Below are positions 8,195 to 16,161 of a DNA stretch of 64,000 bases, in pieces. The notes beneath the pieces were generated by a model. The model saw nothing but the letters and a program-made list of their open reading frames with translations. It was not told where the DNA came from and searched no databases. Position 1 is the stretch's first letter. Every line of letters starts with the position of its first letter. The position numbers and the translations under genes were made by a program. Source of the DNA: Halonotius aquaticus (GTDB lineage: Archaea; Halobacteriota; Halobacteria; Halobacteriales; Haloferacaceae); the NCBI RefSeq assembly GCF_003605575.1, contig NZ_QKNY01000004.1, forward strand, positions 62,001 to 126,000. The letters run 5' to 3'.

Positions 8195-8440
8195 ATGAGC
8201 GTAAACTACGACGTTACCGAGACGCTTGACGTGAAGGGTGCATCGTGTCCAATGCCGGTTGTCAAAACCAAATCCGCCATCGACGACGTGCCGGAAGGCG
8301 GCGTCCTTGAGGTGCTGTCGACCGACAAGGGCAGCATGAGCGATATCGACGGCTGGGCGGCTGGCACCAGCGGCGTCGAACTCCTCGACCAGGTTGAGGA
8401 CGGCGACGTGTACAAACATTACGTCGAGAAGACGGCCTAA
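8195..8440 (+). CDS. tusA: TusA-family sulfurtransferase
   Basis: This 81-residue protein carries the family motif GASCPMPVVKTK, with the persulfide-bearing Cys at residue 18, and has the full length of a single TusA domain. TusA proteins relay sulfane sulfur between a donor such as rhodanese and an acceptor such as a DsrE-type protein. The next gene, 1 bp away, is exactly such an acceptor. The pair is transcribed away from the sulfur operon at 7933. A role in cytosolic sulfur relay or detoxification is more likely here than tRNA thiolation, given the context. Confidence 0.93.
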   Translation: MSVNYDVTETLDVKGASCPMPVVKTKSAIDDVPEGGVLEVLSTDKGSMSDIDGWAAGTSGVELLDQVEDGDVYKHYVEKTA

Positions 8441-8441
8441 C

Positions 8442-9014
8442 ATGAGCACAGAGCCATCCAGTACCGCTGACGGTACCCAGCCGAGTGCCGCCGAGCTGCA
8501 GGCCCGCGTCGAGGAGTTAGAGGAGACGGTTGCCGCCCTTGAAGCCGACGACGAGCAACAGAAGATGACGATCGTGGCGACACAGGGCACCTTCGATATG
8601 GCCTATCCGCCGCTCATCTTGGCGAGCACCGCTGCCGCCTTCGGCTGGGATGTCGTCGTCTTCCATACGTTCTGGGGGCTCGACATTCTCCACGAGGAGA
8701 AGTCACAGAACCTCCAGCTGTCGGCGGTCGGCAACCCCAACATGCCGATGCCGAACGCGCTGGCTGCCCTCCCGGGGATGGATCGGCTCGCCACGCGCAT
8801 GATGCAGTCCCGGATCGACGACAACGGGACGGCGACGATCGAGGAACTGATCGACCTCTCCTTGGAGCAGGGCGTTGAACTCCAGGCCTGTCAGATGACC
8901 ATCGAGCTGATGGACTACGACGAGGACGACTTCTACGACGATGTGACCGTCGGCGTCGGCGCGGCCACCGCCCTCCAACACATGGCCGAATCAGATATTC
9001 AACTGCTGGTCTAA
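8442..9014 (+). CDS. DsrE/DsrF-like sulfur-carrier protein (DsrE2 type)
   Basis: The 190-residue protein starts at ATG 8442, one base after the tusA stop. A short N-terminal coiled coil (about 18-42: LQARVEELEETVAALEAD) precedes a DsrE-like domain with IVATQGTFDMAYPPLILAS and an ELQACQMTIELM segment holding the only clearly conserved Cys, near residue 150. Family members bind sulfane sulfur on that Cys and exchange it with TusA. The extra N-terminal helix and the membrane-friendly PPLILASTAAAFGWDVVVF stretch are typical of the larger DsrE2 group. Co-transcription with tusA supports the relay. Confidence 0.88.
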   Translation: MSTEPSSTADGTQPSAAELQARVEELEETVAALEADDEQQKMTIVATQGTFDMAYPPLILASTAAAFGWDVVVFHTFWGLDILHEEKSQNLQLSAVGNPNMPMPNALAALPGMDRLATRMMQSRIDDNGTATIEELIDLSLEQGVELQACQMTIELMDYDEDDFYDDVTVGVGAATALQHMAESDIQLLV

Positions 9015-9192
9015 TTCGGGTACTGCGCTTTTGCCAGCGGTTGCAACAGGATCGCCGCCGCCGGGAGACCGACTATTTTGCGCTGCGGTTCCAAACGGCG
9101 TCGCTATTTGATCACTGTCTCGAAAAAAGGCGACTACTGCGTGTCTGAACCGCTTCTGTTCTTCACCTCGACGACAGCTGTGCGCCAACAGC

Positions 9193-10437
9193 TTAGTCGT
9201 CAGCCGGCGACAGCCGATCCGCGGTGGCGACGGTGTCTGCGTCGGCGATCCCGGCCGCGCTGAACTCATCGACGAACGCATCGAGCAGTTCGGGATCGTC
9301 GGCGCCGATAAGCTCCTGCTCTGCGGTCGTCGACTCGGCGTCGACGCCCAACCGCTCGGCGACCAGATCGCTCGTCGATTCGGCCATCTGCCGGTAGGTC
9401 GTGAGCTTGCCACCGACCGCGCTGACGAAGTTTTCGACCCCGTCGTCCGCGTGGTCGAGCCGGAAGAAGTCCCGCGAGACATCGCGGCCGTCACCGGCCC
9501 CGTCGTCGGGCGCGTACAACGGCCGAACACCCCACCACGTGCGTCGTTCCGGCGCGTCCTCGACGGGTGGCAACAGCTCCGCGCTCTTGGTGCGGAGTTC
9601 GTCGATCTCCGCGGGATCACGGTCGTAGTCGTCCGGGTCGTCGATCGGCACGCTCGTCGTCCCGAGGATCACCTCCGATTCGTGTGGGACGACGATGTCG
9701 GCGTTGCTCGGTTCGCGGGCGCGGTTCAACACCACGTCGAGCTCGTCGTACTCGACGGCGGTCATCGCCCCCCGCGAGAGGAACATATTGATGTCGACGC
9801 CAGCCATCGCCCCGATCTTGCCGGCCCACGGCCCGGCGGCGTTGACGACGTACTCGGCGCTGATCTCGTCGTTGACCATCCCGCCGACGGACACACTGGT
9901 GATCCGGCCGTTCTCGACGGTCATCTCTTCGACCGGCGCATGCGGGTAGATGCTCGCCCCGTGCTCGCGGGCGTCCGCTGCGTTCATCGCAACCAGACGG
10001 GCGGGATAGGTGATCGCATCGGGGACGGTGAAGGCCCGCTCGACATCGTCAGGGAGTCCCGGCGCGCGTGCCTTCGCCTCGTCACCGTCGATGACCTCGG
10101 TTGGAATCCCGATATCCTCGCAGGCCTCGCGCTTCCGATCGAAGTACGCGGGGTCGTCGTCGCCGAGCTGGACGAACAGCCCACCGGTCTCCCGTACCGC
10201 CTCGCCGGCGATCTCTTTGAGAATCCGGTTTTCGGCGATACTCTCCTCGGCACTCGGGCGGTCAGTTTCGGCGTAGCGCGCACCGCTGTGGAGCAGCCCG
10301 TGTGACCGGTCTGTCGTCCCGCTGTCGAGGCCATCGCGGTCGACAAGCGTCACATCGACCCCGCGCAGTGCGAGGTCGCGGGCGATCCCGGCTCCGGTCG
10401 CGCCGCCACCGATGACCAGCACTGTTGTTTGTATCAT
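9193..10437 (-). CDS. GlpA-like FAD-dependent oxidoreductase, short form
   Basis: The 414-residue flavoprotein begins with the dinucleotide motif VLVIGGGATGAGIARDLALRG and carries GLLHSGARYA and VGGKLTTYR, typical of the DAO/GlpA glycerol-3-phosphate dehydrogenase group. It stops soon after the flavoprotein core, so the C-terminal [2Fe-2S]-type domain of full GlpA is absent, and no glpB, glpC or glycerol kinase is nearby. I found no frameshift that would restore the missing domain. It lies between two sulfur gene groups, so the substrate may not be glycerol phosphate. ATG 10437 lies inside a perfect palindrome at 10429-10441. Confidence 0.82.
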   Translation of the reverse strand: MIQTTVLVIGGGATGAGIARDLALRGVDVTLVDRDGLDSGTTDRSHGLLHSGARYAETDRPSAEESIAENRILKEIAGEAVRETGGLFVQLGDDDPAYFDRKREACEDIGIPTEVIDGDEAKARAPGLPDDVERAFTVPDAITYPARLVAMNAADAREHGASIYPHAPVEEMTVENGRITSVSVGGMVNDEISAEYVVNAAGPWAGKIGAMAGVDINMFLSRGAMTAVEYDELDVVLNRAREPSNADIVVPHESEVILGTTSVPIDDPDDYDRDPAEIDELRTKSAELLPPVEDAPERRTWWGVRPLYAPDDGAGDGRDVSRDFFRLDHADDGVENFVSAVGGKLTTYRQMAESTSDLVAERLGVDAESTTAEQELIGADDPELLDAFVDEFSAAGIADADTVATADRLSPADD

Positions 10438-10470
10438 ACAATTCTATCTTGTTTATACAGCCCTAAAATA
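10429..10470 (-). promoter_or_regulatory. start-codon palindrome and TATA of the GlpA-like gene
   Basis: The 13-bp palindrome TTGTATCATACAA (10429-10441) covers the start codon of the minus-strand gene. CTATTTTAG on the minus strand (10462-10470) is the best TATA element and gives a start near 10440. The palindrome arms are the same half-site as at 7953-7991. A protein bound there would block transcription start or early elongation. Confidence 0.5.
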
Positions 10471-10611
10471 GTTTCTTCGGGATGAATGCGGCAATGTAGC
10501 GAATAGTGTGTTCACAAAATATACAATACAGATGCCGACACCGAATGGACAGCACGCGTTTGTCGTTCGACTGTTTGCCTCGGCGTTCCTTCCAACTGAG
10601 AACTCGATCAC

Positions 10612-10619
10612 CCATTTAT
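10612..10619 (+). promoter_or_regulatory. TATA box for the CoA-disulfide reductase-like gene
   Basis: CATTTATG is 25-26 bp before a start at about 10642, just ahead of ATG 10645. It decides against the longer frame beginning at 10618, which would start inside the TATA element. A lone ATACAA half-site lies upstream at 10521-10526. Confidence 0.55.
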
Positions 10620-10644
10620 GCGGTCTTGTGCCGTTCACACAGCT

Positions 10645-12336
10645 ATGACACCGCAGTATGTGATCGTCGGTGGCAACGCTGCCGGGATGAGCACCGCGAC
10701 GCGGCTGCGACGACTCGATGAGACCGCCGAGATCATCGTCCTCGAACAGGGCGAACACGTCTCGTATGCGAGCTGTGGACTACCCTACCACCTGAGCGAC
10801 ACCGTCCCCGAGGAGAACCTCGCGGTGATGGGCGTCGAGCAGCTGAGTGCCGCCTTCGATCTCGACATCCGCACGGGCGTCACGGCGACCGATATCGATC
10901 CGGACGCAAAGACCGTCTCGGTGGTCGACGCCGACGGCGAGTCGATGACGATCGCCTACGATGATCTCGTCGTCGCAACTGGAGCCGAACCGCTCGTCCC
11001 GCCGATGTTCGACCTCGACGAGCTGGCGCACTGTCACACCCTCCGCACCGTTTCGGATGCGACAGGCATCCGCGAGGAGGTCGCCGACGCCGAGCGCGCA
11101 CTCGTCATCGGCGGCGGCTACATCGGGCTCGAAGTCGCCGAAAACCTCCACGAGGCCGGCCACGATGTGGTCGTCGCGGAACTGCTCGACCAGGTGATGC
11201 CGAACGCGCTCGGCCCGGAGCTGGCGGCGATGGTCGAGTTGCACCTCCGCGAGCAGGGGATCGATCTTCGGCTGGAGACCGGCGTCGACGAGCTGACCGA
11301 ACCCGGCGACGAGACAGTCGTCGCCACGATGGACGACACCGACCACACCTTCGATCTCGTTGTCGTCGCCACCGGTGTCACCCCGCGGACGGAACTGGCC
11401 GAATCGGCAGGCGTCGAGTTACACGACAGCGGCGCGATCACTGTCGACGAGCGAATGCAAACCTCGGTCGAGTCGATCCACGCGGTCGGCGATGCGGCCG
11501 CCCCACCGGCAGCCCGTGCCGACGGGAACGCGTGGGTACCGCTCGGTGGCCCGGCCAACCGCATGGGTCGCGTCGCGGCCAACGATATCGCGGGCCACGA
11601 CGACCAACTCGATCCCGTTTTGGATACGGCGATCGCCAAGGTGTTCGACCTCGATGTCGGCACCGTCGGCGACACCGCCGCGACGCTCGACGAACGGGAA
11701 CAGTCCTATGAGGTGATCTACACGAGCCAGCCGGATCACGCCGAATACTACCCCGACGCGACCGAGATCCAGTTTAAACTCCTCTTCGATCCCGACGACG
11801 GGACGCTCTTTGGCGCACAGGCCATCGGCGAAGACGGCGTCGACAAACGAACCGACGTGTTGGCGACGGCTATCGTCCACGAAGACACCGTTTTTGACAT
11901 CCGGGATTACGATCTGGCGTACGCCCCACCATACTCGGCCGCCAAGGATCCGGTCAACATGCTGGGGATGATCGGCGCGAACGTCGTCGAGGGCGTCGCC
12001 GACATCGTCCATCTCGATGAGTTCCTCGCGCGTGAGGACGACGCGACCGTCATCGACACTCGCCCACCCGAGATGCGCGAGGCCCAGGGCTGGATCGACG
12101 GCGACGAGAACGTTCCGCTCGGCAAGCTTCGGGAGTGGGCTGCCGACGCCGACCCGGACGAGGAGGTCTTCACCTACTGCAAGATCGGCAAGAGCTCCTA
12201 CATGGCGACCCGGATTCTCGCTGAACACGGCATCGAGGCGAGCAGCCTCACCGGCGGCTACTACCGCTACGAGGCCGCGGTAGACAGCGACGAAGCCGAC
12301 GCCGCCGACACCGAACCGGTGACAGCAGAACAGTAA
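10645..12336 (+). CDS. CoA-disulfide / persulfide reductase-like flavoprotein with rhodanese tail
   Basis: The 563-residue protein has the order of coenzyme A disulfide reductases and NADH-dependent persulfide reductases: an FAD motif VIVGGNAAGMS at the N-terminus, redox Cys44 in SYASCGLPY, an NAD-binding motif LVIGGGYIGLEVAE near 155, a dimerisation domain, then a rhodanese domain (about 460-545) with Cys512 in TYCKIGKSSY. Such CDR-rhodanese fusions reduce persulfides, polysulfides or CoA-disulfide with NAD(P)H and release sulfide. It complements the persulfide-oxidising MBL enzyme of the same locus. The tail after the rhodanese domain is a short acidic stretch. Confidence 0.92.
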   Translation: MTPQYVIVGGNAAGMSTATRLRRLDETAEIIVLEQGEHVSYASCGLPYHLSDTVPEENLAVMGVEQLSAAFDLDIRTGVTATDIDPDAKTVSVVDADGESMTIAYDDLVVATGAEPLVPPMFDLDELAHCHTLRTVSDATGIREEVADAERALVIGGGYIGLEVAENLHEAGHDVVVAELLDQVMPNALGPELAAMVELHLREQGIDLRLETGVDELTEPGDETVVATMDDTDHTFDLVVVATGVTPRTELAESAGVELHDSGAITVDERMQTSVESIHAVGDAAAPPAARADGNAWVPLGGPANRMGRVAANDIAGHDDQLDPVLDTAIAKVFDLDVGTVGDTAATLDEREQSYEVIYTSQPDHAEYYPDATEIQFKLLFDPDDGTLFGAQAIGEDGVDKRTDVLATAIVHEDTVFDIRDYDLAYAPPYSAAKDPVNMLGMIGANVVEGVADIVHLDEFLAREDDATVIDTRPPEMREAQGWIDGDENVPLGKLREWAADADPDEEVFTYCKIGKSSYMATRILAEHGIEASSLTGGYYRYEAAVDSDEADAADTEPVTAEQ

Positions 12337-12383
12337 CCGCCGTCACTGGAGCTGCCTCGGGCTATCCTGGTTCACTGCCAGTA

Positions 12384-12394
12384 GCGTTATTGTG
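12384..12394 (+). promoter_or_regulatory. TATA box for the DUF1684 gene
   Basis: GCGTTATTGTG centred near 12389 predicts a start at about 12415, next to ATG 12416, so the message is leaderless. Confidence 0.45.
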
Positions 12395-12415
12395 TTAGAA
12401 GAGCAATATTGATGT

Positions 12416-12991
12416 ATGGCAGCAGAATCACCGCCTGAGGGGTGGGCCGACAGCATTAGACAGCAGCGCGAGGCAAAGCGTGACCACTTCAAACGGTCAC
12501 CGCGGTCGCCGCTACCCGACGCCCAGCGCGGCGCGTCGTTTCCGGGTCTCGCCTACTACGAACCCGATCCAGCCTATCGCTTCGTGGTGCCGCTGGAGGA
12601 ACACGAGACGAAAGAATCGGTCACCGTCGAAACGACAGCCGACGGCGAACAGACGTATCTCCGCTGGGGTGCGTTCAGCTTCGAGCTTGATGGTGAAACG
12701 TATACCCTGCAGGCGTACCGACCGGATCGGGAGGCAGATCGGTTCTGGGTGCCGTTCCGCGACGCAACGAGCGGGGAGACGACCTACGGAGCCGGTCGGT
12801 ATCTCGACCTCGAACCCGACACCCACCGCGTCGACGACGGGTGGATTCTCGATTTCAACGCGGCGTACAATCCGACGTGTGCCTACAACCACGCCTACGA
12901 GTGTCCGATGATTCCACCCGAAAACTGGCTCGATGTCCGCATTGAGGCCGGCGAACAGGATTTCCCGGGTGAACCTGCCGATCCCCGCTGA
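12416..12991 (+). CDS. DUF1684 family protein
   Basis: The 191-residue soluble protein has the DUF1684 pattern: an early DSIRQQREAKRDHF helix, a beta-rich core with FWVPFRDATSGETTYGAGRYLDLE, and the closing signature LDFNAAYNPTCAYNHAYECPMIPPEN. The Cys, Asn and Pro residues of the last motif are near-invariant in the family, whose biochemical role is unknown. The gene is independent, with its own TATA element, and ends 12 bp before a convergent transporter gene. No link to the sulfur genes beyond proximity. Confidence 0.88.
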   Translation: MAAESPPEGWADSIRQQREAKRDHFKRSPRSPLPDAQRGASFPGLAYYEPDPAYRFVVPLEEHETKESVTVETTADGEQTYLRWGAFSFELDGETYTLQAYRPDREADRFWVPFRDATSGETTYGAGRYLDLEPDTHRVDDGWILDFNAAYNPTCAYNHAYECPMIPPENWLDVRIEAGEQDFPGEPADPR

Positions 12992-13003
12992 AGAGGAACC
13001 CGG

Positions 13004-13885
13004 TTAGACAACGACAAGCCACGCAGCGACGACGGCTGCCGCGCCGCCGAGTGAACTCACGGCGGCGTGGGTGCGCAGCCGATCTTGGAAGCGATGGGCG
13101 TCGCTGTCGCCTGCGGCGTCGACGGGGCACGTGTCACTGCCGGCGGTACACTCCGGCAGCAGGTCGACGGCGACATGCAGGAAGACGCCAGCCCCGAACC
13201 CAAACAGGAGGCCACGTAGCATCGGCGACGGCGACAACCCGGTCATTCCGACCGGCAGCGCGATCAACCCGACAGCCGCCGCCGGCAACAGGAGTGCGAC
13301 GACCGATCGATCACGGTCAGCCAGCCGCCGGGCGGCGGCGTAGCCGGCCGGGGCCTTGTGTGAGACGAGAGCCACGCCGAGAATCGATGTCAGCGACGGC
13401 ATCGCCGTGTAGATCGCCCCGATGATCGCACCCGCTGCTAACGCGTGGACGGTCAGCTCTGCGGCCGTCTGTTCGATCGGGAGGTTGAGATGCGTGAGGC
13501 GGTGACCGAGTGCGTGGCCGACGTAGCCGGTGAGGAAGCCGGCCGCGATCCCAAGGCTTCCGAACCGGCCGTGCTGGCCGAGTGCCTGCGGAATCAGGAA
13601 CAGCGCGGCACTGGTCACCATCGCGCCGCTGGCGAGGCCGTACCCCCAGACAGTTTCGACGGGCCGGGCCGTCTGGGCTGTTCGCGCCCCCAGCGGCGCG
13701 CCGATTGCCATCGCGGCGAAGGCAACCCACGAGATCGCCAGGAGCTTCCATGTTACCCCGACGCTGTAGGCGAGCACGGAGAGTCCCCCAAGTGCGACAA
13801 CGCCGGTGATCCCAACTGCACGTTCAGCAGTGGCTTGCGTTCGATGCGCTGTCTGCACCGACGATAGTATTTGCTGTATTGTCAT
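13004..13885 (-). CDS. ZIP-family metal transporter
   Basis: The 293-residue membrane protein has about eight helices. The ZIP signature lies in two stretches: ELTVHALAAGAIIGAIYTAMP and, one helix later, ALVSHKAPAGYAA, with the His residues that bind metal in helices 4 and 5. A further HVAVDLLPE follows near residue 240, as in other ZIPs. A loop with paired Cys (ECTAGSDTCPVD) precedes the last helix and could bind metal. Substrate is probably Zn, Fe or Ni-like divalent ions. Its promoter holds an inverted repeat, and a nickel regulator gene lies directly upstream. Confidence 0.85.
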   Translation of the reverse strand: MTIQQILSSVQTAHRTQATAERAVGITGVVALGGLSVLAYSVGVTWKLLAISWVAFAAMAIGAPLGARTAQTARPVETVWGYGLASGAMVTSAALFLIPQALGQHGRFGSLGIAAGFLTGYVGHALGHRLTHLNLPIEQTAAELTVHALAAGAIIGAIYTAMPSLTSILGVALVSHKAPAGYAAARRLADRDRSVVALLLPAAAVGLIALPVGMTGLSPSPMLRGLLFGFGAGVFLHVAVDLLPECTAGSDTCPVDAAGDSDAHRFQDRLRTHAAVSSLGGAAAVVAAWLVVV

Positions 13886-13894
13886 TTCTCTACA

Positions 13895-13922
13895 TTAATA
13901 AATACACATTTCGTATTATTAA
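13895..13922 (-). promoter_or_regulatory. ZIP promoter inverted repeat
   Basis: TTAATAAATAC (13895-13905) and GTATTATTAA (13913-13922) face each other across 7 bp and match when one base is bulged. The dyad overlaps the likely TATA element of the ZIP gene (start near 13890). The GTATT core also appears in the dyad at 14042-14072 and before the NicO gene at 14522-14527. Confidence 0.45.
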
Positions 13923-14041
13923 TTCTTGTGACGAGATGGATGATTCCACGAGAAACGGCATTAGACGAAATAAAGGCTTATGAAAGCTATTCATTGACTG
14001 CTGCTCTGTAACTATCAGCGCAGCACCGTCGACACATCTCT

Positions 14042-14072
14042 ATTAGTATTTCAAATTATGTGCAATACTAAT
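14042..14072. promoter_or_regulatory. perfect 9-bp dyad, 13-bp spacer, after nikR
   Basis: ATTAGTATT (14042-14050) and AATACTAAT (14064-14072) are exact reverse complements separated by 13 bases, so arm centres are 22 bp apart. It begins two bases beyond the nikR stop. It may be a metal-regulator operator acting on the ZIP gene, or an AT-rich hairpin ending the nikR message. The 22-bp spacing equals two helical turns, as in the E. coli NikR operator. Confidence 0.45.
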
Positions 14073-14074
14073 GC

Positions 14075-14464
14075 TCAGTCATCTCGGATGATCATGAGCT
14101 TCACCCGGTTTACCCCGTCGAAATCACGAAGGCGGTAGGTGAGTTCCCGTACCTGTCGGCCAGTGCCGTGACAGAACAGGGATTCAAGACACCACTCTCC
14201 CTGATGTGTGTGACTCGTGTTGAGGATTACGTCCTGGTATGCATGTTGCACCCCGTGGAGTTCCTCGATCACCTCGTGGTGGCGGTAGTCAAAGGCAATA
14301 AGTGCGATCACATCTCCGCTGAGCGTCTCCAGTTGGGAGTGCGATTCAATATACTCCTGCATCGCCTCGCGTACCGCCCGGGATCGGTTATCCAGTCCTT
14401 CCTCCTGCCAGACCTGGTCGAACTCCTCGACAACGCTATCAGGGATATTGAAGCTCGTTCGCAT
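14075..14464 (-). CDS. nikR: nickel-responsive regulator NikR
   Basis: The 129-residue protein has a ribbon-helix-helix DNA-binding domain (MRTSFNIPDSVVEEFDQV) followed by the ACT-like metal domain. All four high-affinity nickel ligands of NikR are present with correct spacing: His74, His85, His87 and Cys92 (QHAYQ...SHTHQGEWC). ATG 14464 is chosen over an upstream in-frame ATG because the family starts here and an AGGTGAT-type ribosome site precedes it. It is divergent from the NicO-like gene, its expected target. It represses or controls nickel transport in response to Ni(II). Confidence 0.95.
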   Translation of the reverse strand: MRTSFNIPDSVVEEFDQVWQEEGLDNRSRAVREAMQEYIESHSQLETLSGDVIALIAFDYRHHEVIEELHGVQHAYQDVILNTSHTHQGEWCLESLFCHGTGRQVRELTYRLRDFDGVNRVKLMIIRDD

Positions 14465-14563
14465 ACGATCACCTCGGATAGCTGGACACAAGAGCCTGCG
14501 TATGATGTTCCCCCCGATCAGGTATTAACAACCGTTATTCGGCGTTCTCGCCGAGCGACGAAT

Positions 14564-15397
14564 ATGACGATGATCCCAGGAGACGCCGTCGGCCTGCTAC
14601 TCGGTTCGGTCGCACTCGGTGCTGTCCACGGTATGGAACCCGGTCACGGATGGCCTGTCGCTGCCTCCTATGCGTTGGATCAGACGAACAAGTGGTTCTC
14701 CGGCTTGGCGGCGAGTTTGCTTATCGGCGTCGGGCATCTCATCAGTAGCCTCGCCATGGTCGGCGTGTTCTTCTATGCGAAATCCTACTTCAGTCTCACA
14801 CAAGTTAACGATCCACTCACCGTGTTTGGTGGTGTCCAGATCGGTGGCCCGGTCAGTCTGGTTGCAGGGGTGCTTCTCATTGGCCTTGGGATTCGAGAGT
14901 ACAAACATGGTCACTCTCACGGCAGCAGCGATCACGAACACGCCCACGACGACCATTCTTCCCACGAGTCGGGGAGCCATGCCGGAGCCGACCATAGCCA
15001 CGACACGCATCCTCAGTCATCAGTTGACGACGGACTCGGCTCTCGGCTAACACGCGCCCTTCCATCCATCGGTGGAGACGCACACAACCACGATGCCTCT
15101 ACTGAGGTTGCTGAACGGGGGCTGTTTGGGATTGCGTGGTTTGCCTTCCTGCTTGGATTTGCCCACGAGGAGGAGTTCGAGATTATCGCTCTCTGTGCTG
15201 GCTCGAATTATTGTCTCTCATTGATGAGCGCGTACGCGATAACCGTCATCTGTGGTATCGTCGGCCTCACGATGCTGCTGATTGCGGGCTATCAACACCA
15301 CGAGGAGACCGTCTCGCAGTACACGCCGTATCTACCGGTTGTTTCCGCTGCTGTGCTCACCATCATGGGTCTGGGCTTCATCATCGGCGTGTTCTGA
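14564..15397 (+). CDS. NicO/RcnA-type nickel-cobalt transporter
   Basis: The 277-residue membrane protein has about six helices. The first carries GAVHGMEPGHGWPVAASYA, the His-containing signature of NicO-type transporters. A long His-rich cytoplasmic loop (about residues 105-165, with many HD, HS and HEH pairs) would bind Ni or Co, and a later FAHEEEFEIIALCAG helix holds another metal site. Its divergent position to nikR suggests nickel control. Direction (uptake or efflux) is not settled by sequence. No urease or hydrogenase gene is in the window. The frame is open further upstream to 14168, but that part is antisense to nikR. Confidence 0.9.
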   Translation: MTMIPGDAVGLLLGSVALGAVHGMEPGHGWPVAASYALDQTNKWFSGLAASLLIGVGHLISSLAMVGVFFYAKSYFSLTQVNDPLTVFGGVQIGGPVSLVAGVLLIGLGIREYKHGHSHGSSDHEHAHDDHSSHESGSHAGADHSHDTHPQSSVDDGLGSRLTRALPSIGGDAHNHDASTEVAERGLFGIAWFAFLLGFAHEEEFEIIALCAGSNYCLSLMSAYAITVICGIVGLTMLLIAGYQHHEETVSQYTPYLPVVSAAVLTIMGLGFIIGVF

Positions 15398-15687
15398 TGA
15401 GCATTGTTGCACAGCCCGTTGCCTGCTGTCGGTTCGCCAGGCATATCTATTCAAAACCGGTGTCGCAATACTGCTCTCTTTCATGATCGGGCATGTCTGC
15501 CGTCTGTCTGCGCCCTAGCGACTGCTCTCTGGAGACTCCCACCCGGTAATCCAGAGTCTGTATTGTGTTTTAAACACACGATTATTTATGCTGTGGCTTA
15601 CTTCCGGTACAAATACGTTTCGACAAAAATATATTTCTGGTAAAACAAAGAAGAGTTTATTCTATCTATACCCATTGGCTAACTGCA
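15398..15687. other. intergenic region with 15-bp palindrome
   Basis: No gene is supported here. TGTGTTTTAAACACA (15564-15578) is a perfect palindrome around a central T, 110 bp before the next gene. The loop is too small for a terminator hairpin, so a protein-binding site is more likely. GAGTTTATTC (15653-15662) is the TATA element for the gene at 15688. Confidence 0.4.
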
Positions 15688-15918
15688 ATGGTAGTCGAAG
15701 CTGACGAACTACAGGCGGAACTCGAATCGAAAGGTGAACTGATGCTTGCTGTCTCGGAGTTTGAGGAGCCACTGGAAATGCATCTCCACGACACAGAGAT
15801 CAACGATGATACTGTTCGGATTGAGCTGACCGATGGTGTCCTCACGTTCGACGTTGAGGAGGTCGTCTCGATGTGGCACCACACTCACTCGCTCGCAGAT
15901 TTCGGCCTCGAAGACTGA
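15688..15918 (+). CDS. small acidic conserved-type protein
   Basis: The 76-residue soluble protein is strongly acidic and alternates short strands (MLAVSEFEEPLEMHLHD, DTVRIELTDGVLTFDVEEV) before a helix containing MWHHTHS. It looks like a small beta-sandwich or barrel. The HHTH cluster near residues 66-69 could bind a metal, fitting the adjacent nickel genes, but no known family is recognised. A TATA element at about 15654-15660 supports the start. Confidence 0.65.
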   Translation: MVVEADELQAELESKGELMLAVSEFEEPLEMHLHDTEINDDTVRIELTDGVLTFDVEEVVSMWHHTHSLADFGLED

Positions 15919-16118
15919 TCGCTGCCGTTTTTCGCATCCTTTCTTCCCGCTCTTCCAGCCACGCAAATTCTTGGTTCTATTGGTTATTTTTCTTATGCGT
16001 ATAGGGAAACCTCGCGGTTGATTTTTCGCGGGTGGCGATACTCCGCTGTACAGCCGGTTTTCTGCCGATTTGTGTTCTGTTGTCCATATTCCCATCTGTC
16101 GGGAATTGGTCTAGTACG

Positions 16119-16147
16119 TTTATACAATAGCGTTCGAAGGTATACCT
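16119..16147 (+). promoter_or_regulatory. DoxX promoter
   Basis: TTTATAC (16119-16125) is the TATA element, which predicts a start near 16148 and a 14-base leader to ATG 16162. It overlaps the half-site ATACAA (16122-16127). The small palindrome GGTATACC (16139-16146) lies just before the predicted start. Confidence 0.5.
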
Positions 16148-16161
16148 GTGAGGGAGACCCA

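Noticed and set aside
8991-9620. Frameshifted continuation of the GlpA-like gene
   Set aside because: The alternative frame encodes an Arg/Ser/Pro-rich shadow with no iron-sulfur motif, so the short form is not an obvious frameshift product.
14168-15397. A single 409-residue frame covering the NicO gene and the region antisense to nikR
   Set aside because: The first 132 codons are the reverse complement of a well-supported NikR with all nickel ligands; the transporter family begins at ATG 14564.
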